A stretch of 64,000 nt of DNA from Aquarana catesbeiana (GCF_042186555.1 NC_133333.1:219291757-219355756); one strand, 5' to 3'. Positions 1 through 12,415 are shown, counted from the stretch's first letter. Made by a program: numbers and translations. The notes: generated from the letters alone by a model not told the origin.

Positions 1-2095
1 CAGCCCCGATCCTCTTCTTCTTGGGTCCCCTACCGGCGCTCCTGACTCCTCCCCCTTGGTTAGTGCCCCCAATAGCAAGCAGCTTGTGGTGCATGCTCGC
101 TCTCGAGCCCTGCTCTATGCGTCCATAAGATGCATAGAGCCGTGGTTTGGCCATACTCCTGCTCTCTCTTCATTAGCTCACAGACTGTGATTGACAGCAG
201 CGGCAGCTGTCTCAGCCAATTAGGAGAGAGAGGTAGACCATTGTTGTTTGTATTTGTAAAAAAATGAATTTTGGTAATGCACTAGGTCAGTGCACCCTTC
301 TTTTGGTATTGTTTTACAGTTCTAAAGGATACCCGTTGTCCTAAGGAGGGCAGCAAGGCGATTGGCATAGAAAGAAGCTATCTGTACTATGCATCCCCAG
401 GCTCACTACTTGAACGCAGGAGAATTACTTTGAGATTAATGAGTAGAGAGGCCTGGGACATGGGGGGGGGGCATGGGCGGGGGCCATGGGGGGGAGCAGC
501 ACACAGAAGGTTTTCTATCTTCATGCATAGAATGCAAGAAAACAAAAAACCTTCAGCCTTTACAACCAATGTTAAGTCCACTATGGGGTGAAACGCATCT
601 GAAGGACCTCTCCTGCAGGTGGAGAGCACAGTCGAAGCCATAGTAAAAATTACTGGTTTTGTTTTGGTCACAGTGAGTCGGCAGCCTGTGTGTGATCAAT
701 TGCCATTTTTCTGTAGCATAATGTTTTTTTTCTGATTACAGCTCCAACTGTTCACCCGAAATCTGGGAATGGCGCCAACAGACAGCTGCTGTCCTTTAGA
801 AAAAAAGCCAAAAGCCAGCCAGTGTTCTTCGAGGTCACTTTAACAAGAACCAAGGGAACACCCCAGTGCAGTGGAGAACAGAGCGGGCAACTATGGTGGA
901 AGATCTCACCAATGGGTCCTCCAGACTCCAGCTATAAATTTAAATATCACATTCGGGCCGACCCTTTAAGATATACTTGACAAATACTACACTCTGATTA
1001 GGATCACTGCCTTTTCGGCAAGAAGAAAAATAATTTTGGCATATAAGCACTAAAGGAAGCAAAGACACTCTGTGGAAGGTTCTGGTGAAAAGTGAGGACC
1101 GTCAAGTCTGTCTTTTAAGAAGAAAACTGAAATATATCAACTATCAGGGAGGGTCAATGAAATCATTATTGCTTTGACTTCCATTGCCATGACTTGGTGA
1201 GTGGTGACCACAGTGAGGACCGTCAACTTGGTCTTCAAACAGGACACTGAAACACATCAACCATCAGGGGGCCAATGAAATCATTATTGGTTTTACTTCC
1301 ATTGCCGATCACTCTGAGTTTTCTACATTCTACACATAGCCAGCAAGACGTCTCGGTGAAAATGACAGCTGCAGAGACTTTTGTCCATTCTCAACCCTGA
1401 TCTGACCCTCCTGGGAGACTTGCTGTTGATCCCCAGAAGTGGCTCTTCTCCAGAGGAAAAAGAAAGGTAACCATTCACTTGCACAGAAAAGTTACATGTG
1501 GTAATCCAAAATTGTAACATCAGTGATCACCCATCAGCATCCTCTAACAACAGCCTGACCTGATCCCCTCCAGTATATCAGGGGCTCTCCAGGAGGACAG
1601 ACTAGAGTCTCTCCTAAAATGGGAGGATAATCTGCATCAATTACTATTCAATTGATTAACGGCTTAGACTCTGCAGTCAGAAGATAATCAATTCATCTTA
1701 AAACAAAACCAAGAAAAAATAAATATATTATACTAAATGACTCGAATCAACCTCCCTACAGACCAATCCTGTCTCTCATTTGGATTCGAAATTGAAAATC
1801 CTCAGCCATAGGTATATTCAATTACAGTAGACATGCGGTGTAATAACGCTTGTAATGGCAGCGATACAGATCCGCGATTTAATACTGCAATTTTTTCACC
1901 GAATTGTCCCCTGATAGGATCAGATTCAGTTGTAGTCACAGTTCTATTTCCACTGGTGTCATTTCATTAATCTATTTTGGAAGATCATCTGTATTCCTCA
2001 TTATTCTATCATGTACTATGATGTGATGACGTGGCTGTCCTTCTCTAGGACAGCTTGGCTGCCAACAATTTAATCTAGGAAAATTTAAAAAGTAA
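1..2095. other. snx19 intron / flank, no gene seen
   Basis: No exon-like stretch was found here on either strand. About 570-640 holds a small hairpin followed by GAAACGCATC, resembling motifs at 19.06 kb and 62.86 kb. A roughly 122-bp segment is present twice in tandem (about 1092-1213 and 1214-1305), both copies starting AGTGAGGACCGTCAA and containing CAATGAAATCATTATT. The missing 3' exons of snx19 were looked for and not seen. Confidence 0.5.
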
Positions 2096-2114
2096 AAAAG
2101 AAACTCCATGATAG

Positions 2115-2117
<3 letters not shown>

Positions 2118-2148
<31 letters not shown>

Positions 2149-2173
2149 ATAGATATAGATATATCTATCTATC

Positions 2174-2208
<35 letters not shown>

Positions 2209-2211
2209 GAA
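2118..2211. repeat. AT and GATA microsatellite
   Basis: A TA run is followed by TATC/GATA-type tetranucleotides, with about ten GATA units at the right end. Simple sequence repeat. Confidence 0.95.
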
Positions 2212-2214
2212 TTC

Positions 2215-2545
2215 AGCATGTTATCAGAAAATCCTGGCAGACAACGCATTCTTCTGCACAAAAGCTGCGCATAAGACACTCTTGGACTTTCCAGCATGAC
2301 GATGACCTTAAGCACAAGGTCAAGTTGGACCTCTAGTGGTTACAGCAGAAAGAGGTGAAGGTTCTGGTGTGGCCATCCCAGTCTCCTGACTTTAATATCG
2401 AGCCCCTAGGGGAGATCTCAAACCTGAACCTGCGGTTCATGCAAGACAACCAAAGGCTTTGCATGACCTGGAGGCATTTTGCCAAAACAAATGTGTGGAG
2501 GCAAGTGAAGCTCTTCGCCTCTCCTGTCTCGGCCTTATCCCATTC
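2215..2545 (+). pseudogene. Tc1-like transposase remnant
   Basis: Conceptual translation gives fragments of the C-terminal half of a Tc1/mariner transposase: FQHDDDLKH (the second Asp region), then after a stop VLVWPSQSPDFN (family consensus SQSPDLNPIEHLW), then WRQVK. Stops and drift show it is dead. No terminal inverted repeats remain, and the right side runs into a TA microsatellite. Confidence 0.75.

Positions 2546-2547
<2 letters not shown>

Positions 2548-2622
<75 letters not shown>
2548..2622. repeat. (TA)n microsatellite
   Basis: About 75 bp of uninterrupted TA dinucleotide. The open frame through it (Ile-Tyr repeats) is an artefact. Confidence 0.97.
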
Positions 2623-2623
<1 letters not shown>

Positions 2624-2807
2624 TGTTACTGATTAAAATTTTCGTGTTCGATTCATCGATTTTTTTTTAATCGATCAACTAATTTCAATTAATTATAAAC
2701 GCACATACAGATCCAACTACTTTTAGCTGATTTAGCACCGTTGTTATGGCAACGGCCGAAGCTGAACATAGTGGGGCATGGCTAGGACATCAAACGTCAT
2801 AAACTCA

Positions 2808-3318
2808 GCCTCACCGTGCCCATAATCTCAGCCTCACCGTGCCCATAATGCAGTCTCACCGTGCCCATAATCTCAGACTTAACGTGCCCATAATCGCAGC
2901 CTCACCATTCCCATAATTGCAGGCTCACTGTGCCCATAATCGCAGCCTCACCGTGCCCATAATGCTGTCTCACCATGCCCAAAATTGCAGCCTCGCCGTG
3001 CCTATAATGGCAGCCTCACCATGCCCATAATGCAGTCTCACTGTGCCCATAATCGCAGCCTCACCGTGCCCATAATCTCAGACTTACCGTGCCCATAATC
3101 GCAGCCTCACCATTCCCATAATCACAGCCTCACCGTGCCCATAATGCTGTCTCACCGTGCCCATAATTGCAGCCTCGCCGTGCCTATAATGGCAGCCTCG
3201 CCGTGCCCATAATGCAGTCTCACCGGGCCCATAATTGCAGCCTCGCCGTGCCTATAATGGCAGCCTCACCATGCCCATAATGCAGTCTCACCGGGCCCAT
3301 AATCGCAGCCTCACTGTA
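2808..3318. repeat. 23-bp minisatellite
   Basis: About twenty imperfect copies of a unit near CTCACCGTGCCCATAATCGC, with variants (GCAGTC, GCTGTC, TTGCAG). It lies inside the degenerate hAT-like element. Confidence 0.9.
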
Positions 3319-3390
3319 GTCAGTGCCTGTGCCTGGATTACACAGTCTGCGGACATCTCCTGCTGTGTGTCTCGGAGCTGAGTGTGAAAA

Positions 3391-3517
3391 CTTTAGCCGC
3401 GCTGTGAGAAAAGTCCCGCCCTCCACCTAGATCAGCTTGTGTGATAGACAGAACACTGCGTCTATCACACGAGCTGATCTAGGAGGAGGGCAGGACTTTT
3501 CTCACAGCGCGGCCAAA
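3391..3517. repeat. long inverted repeat (hairpin)
   Basis: Arms of about 55 bp (3394-3452 and 3463-3515) are near-perfect reverse complements around a loop of about 10 bases. The arms contain GCTGTGAGAAAAGTCC and GATCAGCTTGTGTGATAGAC. It is probably the core of the surrounding non-autonomous element. Confidence 0.85.
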
Positions 3518-3661
3518 GCAGACTGTGTATGACATATAGTGGAGGAGTAGGAGGAGGGAGCGGAGCACTGCGCTGCAGCCACAGCTTGGCCCAAAGCGCC
3601 CCCAGGGCAGGCAGCCTACCAATCAAAAAAATTAACGATTAATTGTTAATTTCCGCAGCCC

Positions 3662-5190
3662 TAATAATATATATATATATTGCATTTACTGTATAAAATA
3701 TAAAACCACATAGATTGAGTGATGGATAAATGGATTTACACACTAAATTGTGGCTTGTCCAAGAACCCCTAACATGAAAGCCCGAGTTCCTAGCCGACCA
3801 GACTAGCCCGCTCTGAGATAATGGTGAGAATATAATAAACACATAAACTAAGGAAAAAGTCTATTAGAGCGCAGCAGCTCAATGGTGCAATGAAACCCCA
3901 GGAGGTTTAGCTTACACAGCCTTCAGGAGATCTCCTGACAGGACGCCAGATCTCCAGTTGTCGAGTCTCAATTGTGTCAGTGACAGATGAACACAGCACT
4001 TTATTTCTTGTATAGTCGTACGTGCCGCTTTGGGCCTGGAGCCAGGAACGGGTCTCAGTGGCTAATGACTGGCGGGTGGCCAGGCTCTGTCACTGTTTAC
4101 AACCAGCACAATTGTCTGGAAGATGTTAAACGGAAAAAATATTCATCATCACAAGTTTCAGTCTTGTTGCAATCTGTGCTGTTCCTGCTCGTGCTTCGAA
4201 TTTTGAGACTCTAATATTGGATATCACATGTAGGGAACAGATGACAACTCAGTGGGGACGTTTATATTGGCTGTGCCCAATGATGGACTCCCAGGGGTTA
4301 CAGAGCTGGGCGTGCAACACTCAACACGCTGCCATGTTGGTACAATGAGGGGGATTTCACATCTGCCAGGTCGAAAAACTTCTGGATAGAGCCAGTAACT
4401 TTAATATCCAATGATTTCAGAAGACTTCATGCATGTCACTATATCCAATATTGCATTGTTGGGCAAAGCACTGCATTTGTTGCATAGGTTTTTTTTTTGT
4501 TTTGTTTTTTTACACGTGGGAGATTTTAGCTATTTTACTGCAATCCTTGGGAGTAACTTATCTCCTTATGTCTCTCCTATAGCAGTCCCTCGTACCAGGT
4601 ACTTCCTGATGAGCAATTTTTTTTATATGCAACTGGTTAAAGTCCAGCCTAACACTAAAATATCTGCATCTACTGACATCCACGATCTAACACTAACCTA
4701 TCTAACCCTGTAAAAATACCATACCTCCACAGCAAAGCCGCAGATGACAGCTCAGCGCAGGATTGGGTCAGATCGGTTTCAGAAAAGGTATGCATACTGA
4801 TTTCTCCTTTCAGGGTTAGATCCGCGGCTGCACAGATCGGGAAATGTCTCACTGCCTGTGATTAGCGCTGCGCAGTGTCAGCTTCCTGGTGGGCTTGGGC
4901 ATGTGGGGTTGTGAACACACCTAAGCCCATCCTTACCGGTCAGGCATCTGGGTGGATCCCGACATTATTGGCAGGACCTCTGCAGAGCCTGGACCGGCTC
5001 TGTGACACCTTGGTCACAGGAGTGCAGAACTAGGTGCACTCTGGTGATCTCCAGGAGAAGTATGGCCAAAAAGGCTTTGGCCATACTTCATCTTTAGAGT
5101 GTAATATCACCTTAAACATAACTATTCTTAAAAATACAGACCCCCCTCCCCCCCCAACACCTATGTTTACTAACCTGCATAAGAAAGATG
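3662..5190. other. intronic sequence, nothing recognised
   Basis: Unique-looking A/T-rich sequence with short poly-T runs. No supported exon, RNA gene or element termini were found. Confidence 0.4.
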
Positions 5191-5192
5191 TA

Positions 5193-6822
5193 CAGTATCT
5201 CACAAAAAAGTGAGTACACCCCTCACATTTTTGTAAATATTTTATTATATCTTTTCATGTGACAACACTGAAGAAATGACACTTTGCTACAATATAAAGT
5301 AGTGAGTGTACAGCTTGTATAACAATGTAAATTTGCTGTCCCCTCAAAATAACTCAACACACAGCCATTAATGTCTACACTGCTGACAACAAAAGTGAGT
5401 ACACCCCTAAGTGAAAATGTCCAAATTGGGCCCAAAGTGTCAATATTTTGTGTGGCCACCATTATTTTCCAGCACTGCCTTAACCCTCTTGGGCATGGAG
5501 TTCACCAGAGCTTCACAGGTTGCCACTGGAGTCCTCTTCCATTCCTCCATGATGACATCACGGAGCTGGTGGATGTTAGAGACCTTGCGCTCCTCCACCT
5601 TACGTTTGAGGATGCTCCACAGATGCTCATTAGGGTTTAGGTCTGGAGACATGCTTGGTCAGTCCATCACCTTTACCCTCAGCTTATTTAGCAAGGCAGT
5701 GGTCATCTTGGAGGTGTGTTTGGGGTTGTTATCTTGTTGGAATACTGCCCTGCAGCCCAGTCTCTGAAGGGAGGGGATCATGCTCTGCTTCAGTATGTCA
5801 CAGTACATGTTGGCATTCATGGTTCCCTCAGTGAACTGTAGCTCCCCAGTGTCGGCAGCACTCATTCAGCCCCAGATCATGACACTCCCACCACCATGCT
5901 TGACTGTAGGCAAGACACACTAGTCTTTGTACTCCTCACCTGGTTGCCGCCACACATGCTTGACACCATCTGAACCAAATACGTTTATCTTGGTCTCATC
6001 AGATCACAGGACATGGTTCCAGTAATCCAAGTCCTTAATCTGCTTGTGTTCAGCAAACTGTTTGCAGGCTTTTCTTGTGCATCATCTTTAGAAGAGGCTT
6101 CCTTCTGGGACGACAGCCATGCAGACCAATTTGATGCAGTGTGCGGCGTACGGTCTGTCCACTGACAGGCTGACCCCCCACCCCTTCAATCTCTGCAGCA
6201 ATGCTGGCAGCACTCATACGTCTATTTCCCAAAGACAACCTCTGGATATGACGCTGAGCACTCAACTCCTTTGGTCGACCATGGTGAGGCCTGTTCTGAG
6301 TGGAACCTGTCCTGTTAAACCTCTGTATGGTCTTGGCCACCATGCTGCAGATCAGTTTCAGGGTCTTAGCAATCTTCTTATAGCCTAGGCCATCTTTATG
6401 TAGAGCAACATTTTTTTTCAGATCCTCAGAGAGTTCTTTGCCATGAGGTGCCATGTTGAACTTCCAGTGATCAGTATGAGAGAGTGAGAGCGATAACACC
6501 ATAATTAATACACCTGCTCCCCATTCACACCTGAGACCTTGTAACACTAAATGAGTCACATGACACCGGGGAGGGAAAATGGCTAATTGGGCCCAATTTG
6601 GACATTTATACGGTGTACTCACTTTTGTTGCCAGTGGTTTAGACATTAATGGCTGTGTGTTGAGTTATTTTGAGGGGACAGCAAATTTACACTGTTATAC
6701 AAGCTGTACACTCACTACTTTACATTGTAGCAAAGTGTCATTTCTTCAGTGTTGTTACATGAAAAGATATAATAAAGTATTTACAAAAATGTAAGGGGTG
6801 TACTCACTTTTGTGAAATACTG
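5193..6822 (-). mobile_element. Tc1/mariner element with IR/DR ends
   Basis: Termini CAGTATCTCACAAAA (left) and TTTTGTGAAATACTG (right) are inverted and flanked by TA. The inverted repeats are long, about 200 bp, and each contains two direct repeats of the GTGAGTACACCCCT motif: outer copies at 5210-5225 and about 6795-6810, inner copies at about 5393-5408 and 6612-6626. This is the IR/DR layout of many vertebrate Tc1-like transposons. It encloses one broken transposase on the minus strand. At about 1.63 kb it is full length for the family. Confidence 0.92.
5440..6454 (-). pseudogene. Tc1-like transposase, inactivated
   Basis: The natural start is the Met of MAPHGKELSEDLKK at about 6454. The N-terminal part shows the paired-like helix-turn-helix region (LGYKKIAKTLKL, GRPKELSAQ, then RRMSAASIAAEIEG, VSGQTVRRTL). 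The catalytic DDE domain follows in pieces: SDETKINVFGSDG near 5985 (first Asp), VFQQDNNPKHTSK near 5730 (second Asp) and SPDLNPNEHLW near 5630 (final Glu). Stops separate these pieces, for example after the KKSLQTVC region, after GEEYKD and after the segment ending VKVMD, so no active enzyme can be made. It would have cut and pasted the element at TA sites. It may still serve as a source of small RNA. Confidence 0.93.
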
Positions 6823-7341
6823 TAGGTGTGTAAATTATCTGGTAATTTTTTCCCTCTAAGACCATTCCTATTACTTGATATACATGTGTATATGCATCCT
6901 TGAAAAAGTGGAGTTTGTTCCACAAAACATGTCGAGTGAGAAACCAGCATATACAGGATATACAGTATAATGATGGTATTAGGGGTCTCTTTATGGTCCT
7001 AACAAAGAGAATTTGTGAATGGCAAAAAAAAAGCCTTTTTGAATGAAAAAAAATAAAAATTGTGCCGCTTTTAAATAAATGTTGGTGTTTAGTATAGGGG
7101 TACCACGAATAGTCCTCTGTTTCTACTTGGAACAATGATTTTCAAATGATTTATCTAGGGGACAAAAACATTTTTTCATTAAACATTCTAGATATACACA
7201 AATATTACTTTAGATTGAGGTCTTATGTCTAGAGCCGCTACATTGTGGGAATACAAATATGAAAGGAGGGAACAAAACGCATTTGGCTTAGTGAGAAATT
7301 ACTATGAATTACTGCACAGTGATTGTGTGTGTGTGCATACA

Positions 7342-7466
7342 GTACCTTGAAAAAGTATTCATACCCCTTGAAATTGTCCACATTTTGTCATGTTACAACC
7401 AAAAACGTAAATGTATTTTAGTGGGAATTTATGTGATAGACCAACACAAAGTGGCACATAATTCAT
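7342..7466. mobile_element. solo Tc1-like terminal repeat
   Basis: The sequence starts CAGTACCTTGAAAAAGTATT after TA and continues with ATACCCCTTGAAATTGTCC and CAACACAAAGTGGCACATAA, a terminal-repeat type of another vertebrate Tc1 family. No transposase or partner end was found; a short palindrome (ATTCATGATG...CATCATGAAT) follows. Truncated remnant. Confidence 0.7.
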
Positions 7467-8242
7467 GATGATGTTGACATCATCATGAATCCTGCAAACA
7501 CTGTAGGTGCCATTTTTCAAAAAGTGTTGTTACTGCTCTTTCAAGGGATTTCTTTTGCGTGGATACCGGTGGCTTTTGATAAGACATTGGAGGTGGCTGA
7601 AGCCCATTCCTAGTCCTGTTTGGGGATTTTACAAACCTCAAGTAAATGTATTAGCTAGCTGCTTCCATAACAACGATATTCCTCTTCAAAGTTTGGATGT
7701 ATATTGGCGTGCGGCGGTCCGGAAGTGGTTAAAAACTGTACTAGAAAAGTAGGTTAGCCCTAATAATTTGTATACAATGTGTGGATGGCTGTTGCTTAGT
7801 GTAAAATTCATACCTTTCTACAAGCCAGGTCCTTCACAGAGTGCTGCATTTCCGGGTGCTAGAGGGGTAAGTTCAGTGGCTGAGGCATTGAAGGGCTCCA
7901 GCGTCAACCCTGCCCCTTCCCTCCTTGCTCATTCACAAAAAGCCTTGTATTTTTCCACAGAATACAAGGCATACTGTGAATAGAGATGAAGAGTTCATGG
8001 CCCATACCTGGGCCCTCTCAAGGCTTTTTGTAAATAGGGAATGAAATACTTCTGCAGCCCCTGCTCCCATCTCCGCAGCACCCCAAAATTTAGCACTCTG
8101 TTTTGGAGCTGGCTTACTTAGCTAGTGTAGTATTTAAAATAAAATTTAAAAAAAATCTCAAAGTTCAGTTTTAAACTGGCATGGTTGCCCAGTGATGCTA
8201 TACAGAAATACAAACTACAGTATGTGCAGAAATACTGTGAGG

Positions 8243-8358
8243 CTTAATGTACACGGGACGTTTTTACAACCTCTCCTGAACAATTTAACTTGACAGATAA
8301 AAACTCACGTTCAAAACGTCAGTTTTGCCACGTTTTCATGCCGCGTTTGCGTTTAGAA

Positions 8359-8430
<72 letters not shown>

Positions 8431-8722
8431 TTTTATTTTATTTTTTCAAAATAGCCAAAAATGAAAAACGCCTGTAAACGAAACGCAGCCAAAAGCCTGA
8501 ACCACGTTTAGCAGCGTTTGGCGTCGGAAACATCGGCGTCTGAACTCATTTTTTTGCCTTCAAAGAAAAGCCTCTAAACGCAACTGCCTAAAAACGACAT
8601 TAAAACGAACCTGTGTATATGTACACATAAGATAACATTGGATGAGTTCAGGGGCAGCTGAAATAAGCAGACAACTGCCTCTGAACGTCTGTTTACCAGC
8701 GGCCGTGTACATGAGGCCTAAA
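8243..8722. mobile_element. MITE with internal (AT)n
   Basis: Outer sequences TTAATGTACACGGGACG (left) and CGGCCGTGTACATGAGGCCTA (right) are inverted. The interior repeats AAACG/CGTTT words and contains about 65 bp of TA dinucleotide at 8360-8424. No coding capacity. Confidence 0.6.
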
Positions 8723-9668
8723 GCTGCACATAGATGGATGAAATTCTGGTAAGTTCAGCAGGGACCGGATGAATTTTGATCCATATATGGGTACTGTGGC
8801 TCTACAGAAATCGATCTACTGACTTCTCTACAACTGTTGTTAGAAAACTTCCTTTCGATCGGCCCTGCAGGCCACTGCAGGCCCACTGTCTGCTGAAAAC
8901 ATGTCACATTAGTGCAGACTGAACTGCTCTTCTGTGAGCCACAGGAGAAGTACAGCCAAACTAGCTTTGGCTGTAGGTCTCCTTTAATGCACACAGACAT
9001 GATTATCAACATCTAAATAAAATTAAAGATTGTAGATCAACTTTTAATATGCTGCCAACAATGACATTGTGTGATTCACCAACGATCATTTATCCTACAA
9101 ATTAAAGTGTCATTAAACCCTCCAGATTAGAATGAACTTCCAATCCAGCATGATATCCTAAACATCACCTCTGATTACAATCAGCAAATGATGTTTAATT
9201 AGCTTTTTTTTTTTTTCAGCATCATGATTATGTTCTCACTGCGCTATCCACAGAAGGGCTTCTTCTGAATCTCCAGTTTTAAGGTATGAGCAGTGCATGT
9301 ATTTTATGTATTCACATGCTCTCCTTGCACTACAACTCCCAAGATTCATTGTGCTTGCATACTGCAATGCATTTATGTGGGGGGTGGGCACTGATGAATG
9401 GGCTGGATGAGATATCACAAAGGTTTCTTTACATGTTGGCGCTGAATGTGTCAGCAAATAGTCTGTAAGGAGAATGTGCAGAGGATGGTGGTTACATCCA
9501 GTGTACAGTGGGAACATGTAGAGCCAGCGTAGCCACCCTCATAGAGGAAGTCAGCTGAGCAGAGATTTAACAGATAATACAGTATAGGCAATCTCACATT
9601 GCAATCCAAAAAGGTATTTAGAGGACTATTTCTGAAGATACAAAATATTATATTTTAATTTTTGGACT

Positions 9669-9990
9669 GGGCTAATGCCGCGTACACCCGATCAGAAATT
9701 CCGTCAGAAAAAACTTGGATGGTTTTTCCGATGGAATTCCGCTCAAGCTTGCCTTGCATACACACGGTCACACAAAAGTTCTCTGAACTTTCGACCGTCA
9801 AGAACGCGGTGATGTACAACACTACGACGAGCCGAGAAAATGAAGTTCAATGCTTCCGAGCATTCTTTTGCTGGCTGGAATTCCACCAGCAAAAGACTGA
9901 TGGAGCATACACGTGGTCGCATTTTCTGACAAAAAGCTCTCAGAGTTTTGCTGGCAGAATTTCCGATCGTGTGTACGCGGAATTAGTGAC
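9669..9990. mobile_element. TWA-target MITE, TGCCGCGTACAC family
   Basis: The left terminus is TAA|TGCCGCGTACACCCGATC. The right terminus, GATCGTGTGTACGCGGAATTA, is a decayed inverse. It is the same family as elements at 17511, 30634 and 48205, where three-base TTA or TAA duplications are clear. Confidence 0.75.
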
Positions 9991-10022
9991 ACTTTAAAAA
10001 TAAAATACCAGCTGTTCCTAAA

Positions 10023-10304
10023 GCTGGGTTCACACATATGCGAATTGGAAGAGGGTTCCCCCCCCCCCCCCCCCCGCATCCAATTCGCATGACAGGCAAG
10101 TGTGACCAACTCTCAATGGAGCCGGTTCACACATGTCCAGGGCGCCCGCAGTCCGGACTGAAAAAGGGTCCGGTGTGTGATTGGGTCCGGTTCAGGTGTG
10201 AATTCAGGCAAATATTCGGACCTGAATCGCACCTGAACTGGTGAACAGACACGCACCACACCTCAGGAACGAACCAGCGGTCGCACATGTGTGAACCCGG
10301 CCTA
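10023..10304. mobile_element. MITE with GGGTTCACACAT ends
   Basis: Inverted ends GCTGGGTTCACACATATGCGA and the reverse complement of GTGTGAACCCGGC border about 280 bp. An internal palindrome pairs ATTCGCAT-type words and a poly-C tract lies at 10060-10075. No coding capacity. Confidence 0.65.
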
Positions 10305-10415
10305 GGAGCATTGGTGCGAGAAGAGAGAAGCCATGAAACCACACTCAGCTCCATGCTCTGTACTGGGGGACTATACAGGGGGGGTCACACAGGTAGGTGG
10401 CACTGGGATACTCAC

Positions 10416-10543
10416 TTGGTACTTTTCTTATCATTCTGAGATTTGCCATCCACCTCGTTCTCGCTCAGCTCATCGGTCGGGCTCTGAGGCTCTGATCGAG
10501 GAAATGCCGTTTTCAATGTGTCAACAATGGCGTTCACCACAAT
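10416..10543 (-). CDS. snx19: snx19 coding exon (linker after PX domain)
   Basis: The exon reads IVVNAIVDTLKTAFPRSEPQ, followed by SPTDELSENEVDGKSQNDKKST. This is the conserved segment directly after the PX domain of vertebrate sorting nexin 19. The acceptor is CTTCTCGGCAG at 10544-10554 and the donor AA|GTGAGT at 10415. The length of 128 nt leaves phase 2. It follows the exon at 21320-21439 across a 10.8-kb intron filled with a DIRS element and a palindrome. The remaining exons (linker and C-terminal nexin domain) are not in the window. The assignment rests on remembered family similarity plus matching phase and order. Confidence 0.92.
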
Positions 10544-10545
10544 CT

Positions 10546-11229
10546 GCCGAGAAGAAGCAAATAAAATGAAGGCAAATAAAACGGAAGCAAAAAAAAAAAA
10601 AAAAAAAAAAAAGAACGTTTCTGAAAACCTGAGCTGTCTGTATTGTACATCAGATTTTTATATATAATATATATGTGTGTGAGTGTGTATATGTTTTTTT
10701 ATTTTTTATAACAAGCTGAACTCCACACACATGAATGTCGCTCTGTAATCATTTATACATTAAATGTACTGTATATTTCACTACTAAATATGTACAGTAT
10801 AGTACCGAGGCCGGGTGCTGTGATATTTTCAGAAGCTATGTACAGCACCCTGCCAGCCCCTTCCATCAGCAATGATCCACCTGCATTGCACAGAGAAACA
10901 CAGAGACCCAGTAATGACATCACAAAACAAAACTATTTTATTTAAAAATGTAATCAGCATGTTGATGAGGAGGGAGAGAGGAACTAGGAAAGGCATTATT
11001 TAAGCATGTATAAGTACCTGAATTTCACTTATTAGAAGCCACTTGCTTTCTATTGTATAACAGAGCTCAAAAGGGGGGGGGAGGCAGCACAAGAAGCCAA
11101 TCAGTTATGCTGTGTTAACAAAGAGCGTGCCGATAGTAGTGGAGATCAGAGTGATAGAGAGATGAGCTCTTGAGCCTGCTGCTTCTCCTTTCACTGTCCA
11201 GTCACAAGCAAGGTGAGGGGCAAGACCTG
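10546..11229. other. intronic sequence with poly-A and low complexity
   Basis: Contains a 22-base A run at 10591 and TA/TG-rich sequence at 10660-10700. No gene seen. Confidence 0.4.
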
Positions 11230-11232
11230 TAA

Positions 11233-11561
11233 GAGCCCCTTCACACTGGGGCCGCGCCACTTTAACGGTAAAGCGTCGCTTTAACAGCATTTTTCGGCCG
11301 CTAGCGGGACACTTTTTAGCGCCCAAAGAAAGCGTTAAAACCGGCTGTGTTAACGGCGTATCCGAAGCGCTGCCTATGCATTCCAATGGGCAGGAGTGGT
11401 TTAGGAGCACTGTATACACCGCTCCTAAACCACCCCAAAGATGCTGCTTGCAGGACTATTTCTAAAGCCCCCCAAAGCGCACCGCCCCAGTTTGAAAGCA
11501 TTCAGGAGCCATTTTTCAGGCACTATTTTAGCACTAAAACGCCTTCAGTGTGAATGGGGTC
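11233..11561. mobile_element. TWA-target MITE, CCCCTTCACACTG family
   Basis: The ends GAGCCCCTTCACACTG and CAGTGTGAATGGGGTC are inverted and flanked by TAA on both sides (11230-11232, 11562-11564), a three-base duplication as made by PIF/Harbinger-type transposases. The interior has GCG/CGC-rich short palindromes and no coding sequence. Immediately to the right, TAAGGCTGGCCATA matches the left end of another MITE family seen at 62461. Confidence 0.78.
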
Positions 11562-12269
11562 TAAGGCTGGCCATATGTTATGTCATTTTCTTTCCTTCAA
11601 GCACAGTTTGAAGAAATGATAAATGCTCGATTCCCCCATCATCACAGTTAATGATGATGGAGGATTCCCTCCCGCAGCGCTATTGTGTTCTGCCCGGCAG
11701 AGCGGGGAGCCTTTCCCACTGGCAGAATACAATGATTACTGCGGGTCGCTATAGCTGCTGGCAATGATTGGATAAAAAAAAAAAAAACCTGACAGACTCA
11801 AGGTCCAAGGCAGCCAAGTCTCTCGTGCAACATCACTGGATCAAGATGGGGATCAGGTAAGTATTAGGGCGGCTGCTGCACACAGAACGCTGCATAGAAT
11901 ACATTAAGATAAAAAAAAAAAAAAAAAACTTCTGCCTTTACTCCCACTTTAAGTGTTACTTAACTGCAGCAGAGAAAAATCAGGGCCCCTGTCTTGCCAA
12001 ACAGGACTGGGTTATTTGGCAGAGCTGTGTAAATCTCAGAACTGGATGTACAGAATTACAAATCATTTTTCAAGTAAAATGTGTAAAATATTTTAGCTGC
12101 TTATTTGGCAGTTCATCTGAAGTTTAGCATTAACATTCTTGAAAAGAAATGAAAAGAAAACAATAACGTAAGTTTTTGGAGGCCTATCGAGGGCCATTTA
12201 TCTTCACGGTAAAGTAATAATAGGATTTTTTATAACAGCTTACCTGTAAAATCCTTTTCTTTTCGATGG

Positions 12270-12415
12270 ACATCACGGGACACAGAGCCTCAGTAATAAC
12301 TGATGGGTTATATAGGTATCACTGGTGATTGGACACTGGCACACCCTATCAGGAAGTTCAACCCCCTATATAATCCCTCCCCCTTGCAGGGATACCTCAG
12401 TTTTGTAGCCAAGCA
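12270..12415. repeat. DIRS copy 1 left terminal inverted repeat
   Basis: Includes ACATCACGGGACACAGAGCC, TGATGGGTTATATAGG and CAGGGATACCTCAGTTTT. It is inverted with respect to 18115-18266 with few mismatches. Confidence 0.92.

Larger units (their letters stand above)
2628..3661. mobile_element. degenerate hAT-like non-autonomous element
   Basis: The right end reads inward from TAGGGCTGCGGAAATTAAC. This matches the terminus type CAGGGCTG(C)AACTAAT of the better-preserved element at 62471-63523. The left end, rich in TCGATT/AATCGAT motifs, abuts the TA microsatellite and has lost its terminal bases. The interior is filled by a 23-bp tandem array and a long hairpin, with no transposase. Confidence 0.5.

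Noticed and set aside
1..10415. Search for the remaining snx19 C-terminal exons
   Set aside because: No minus-strand segment with nexin-C-like sequence and splice borders was found; they must lie beyond the window.
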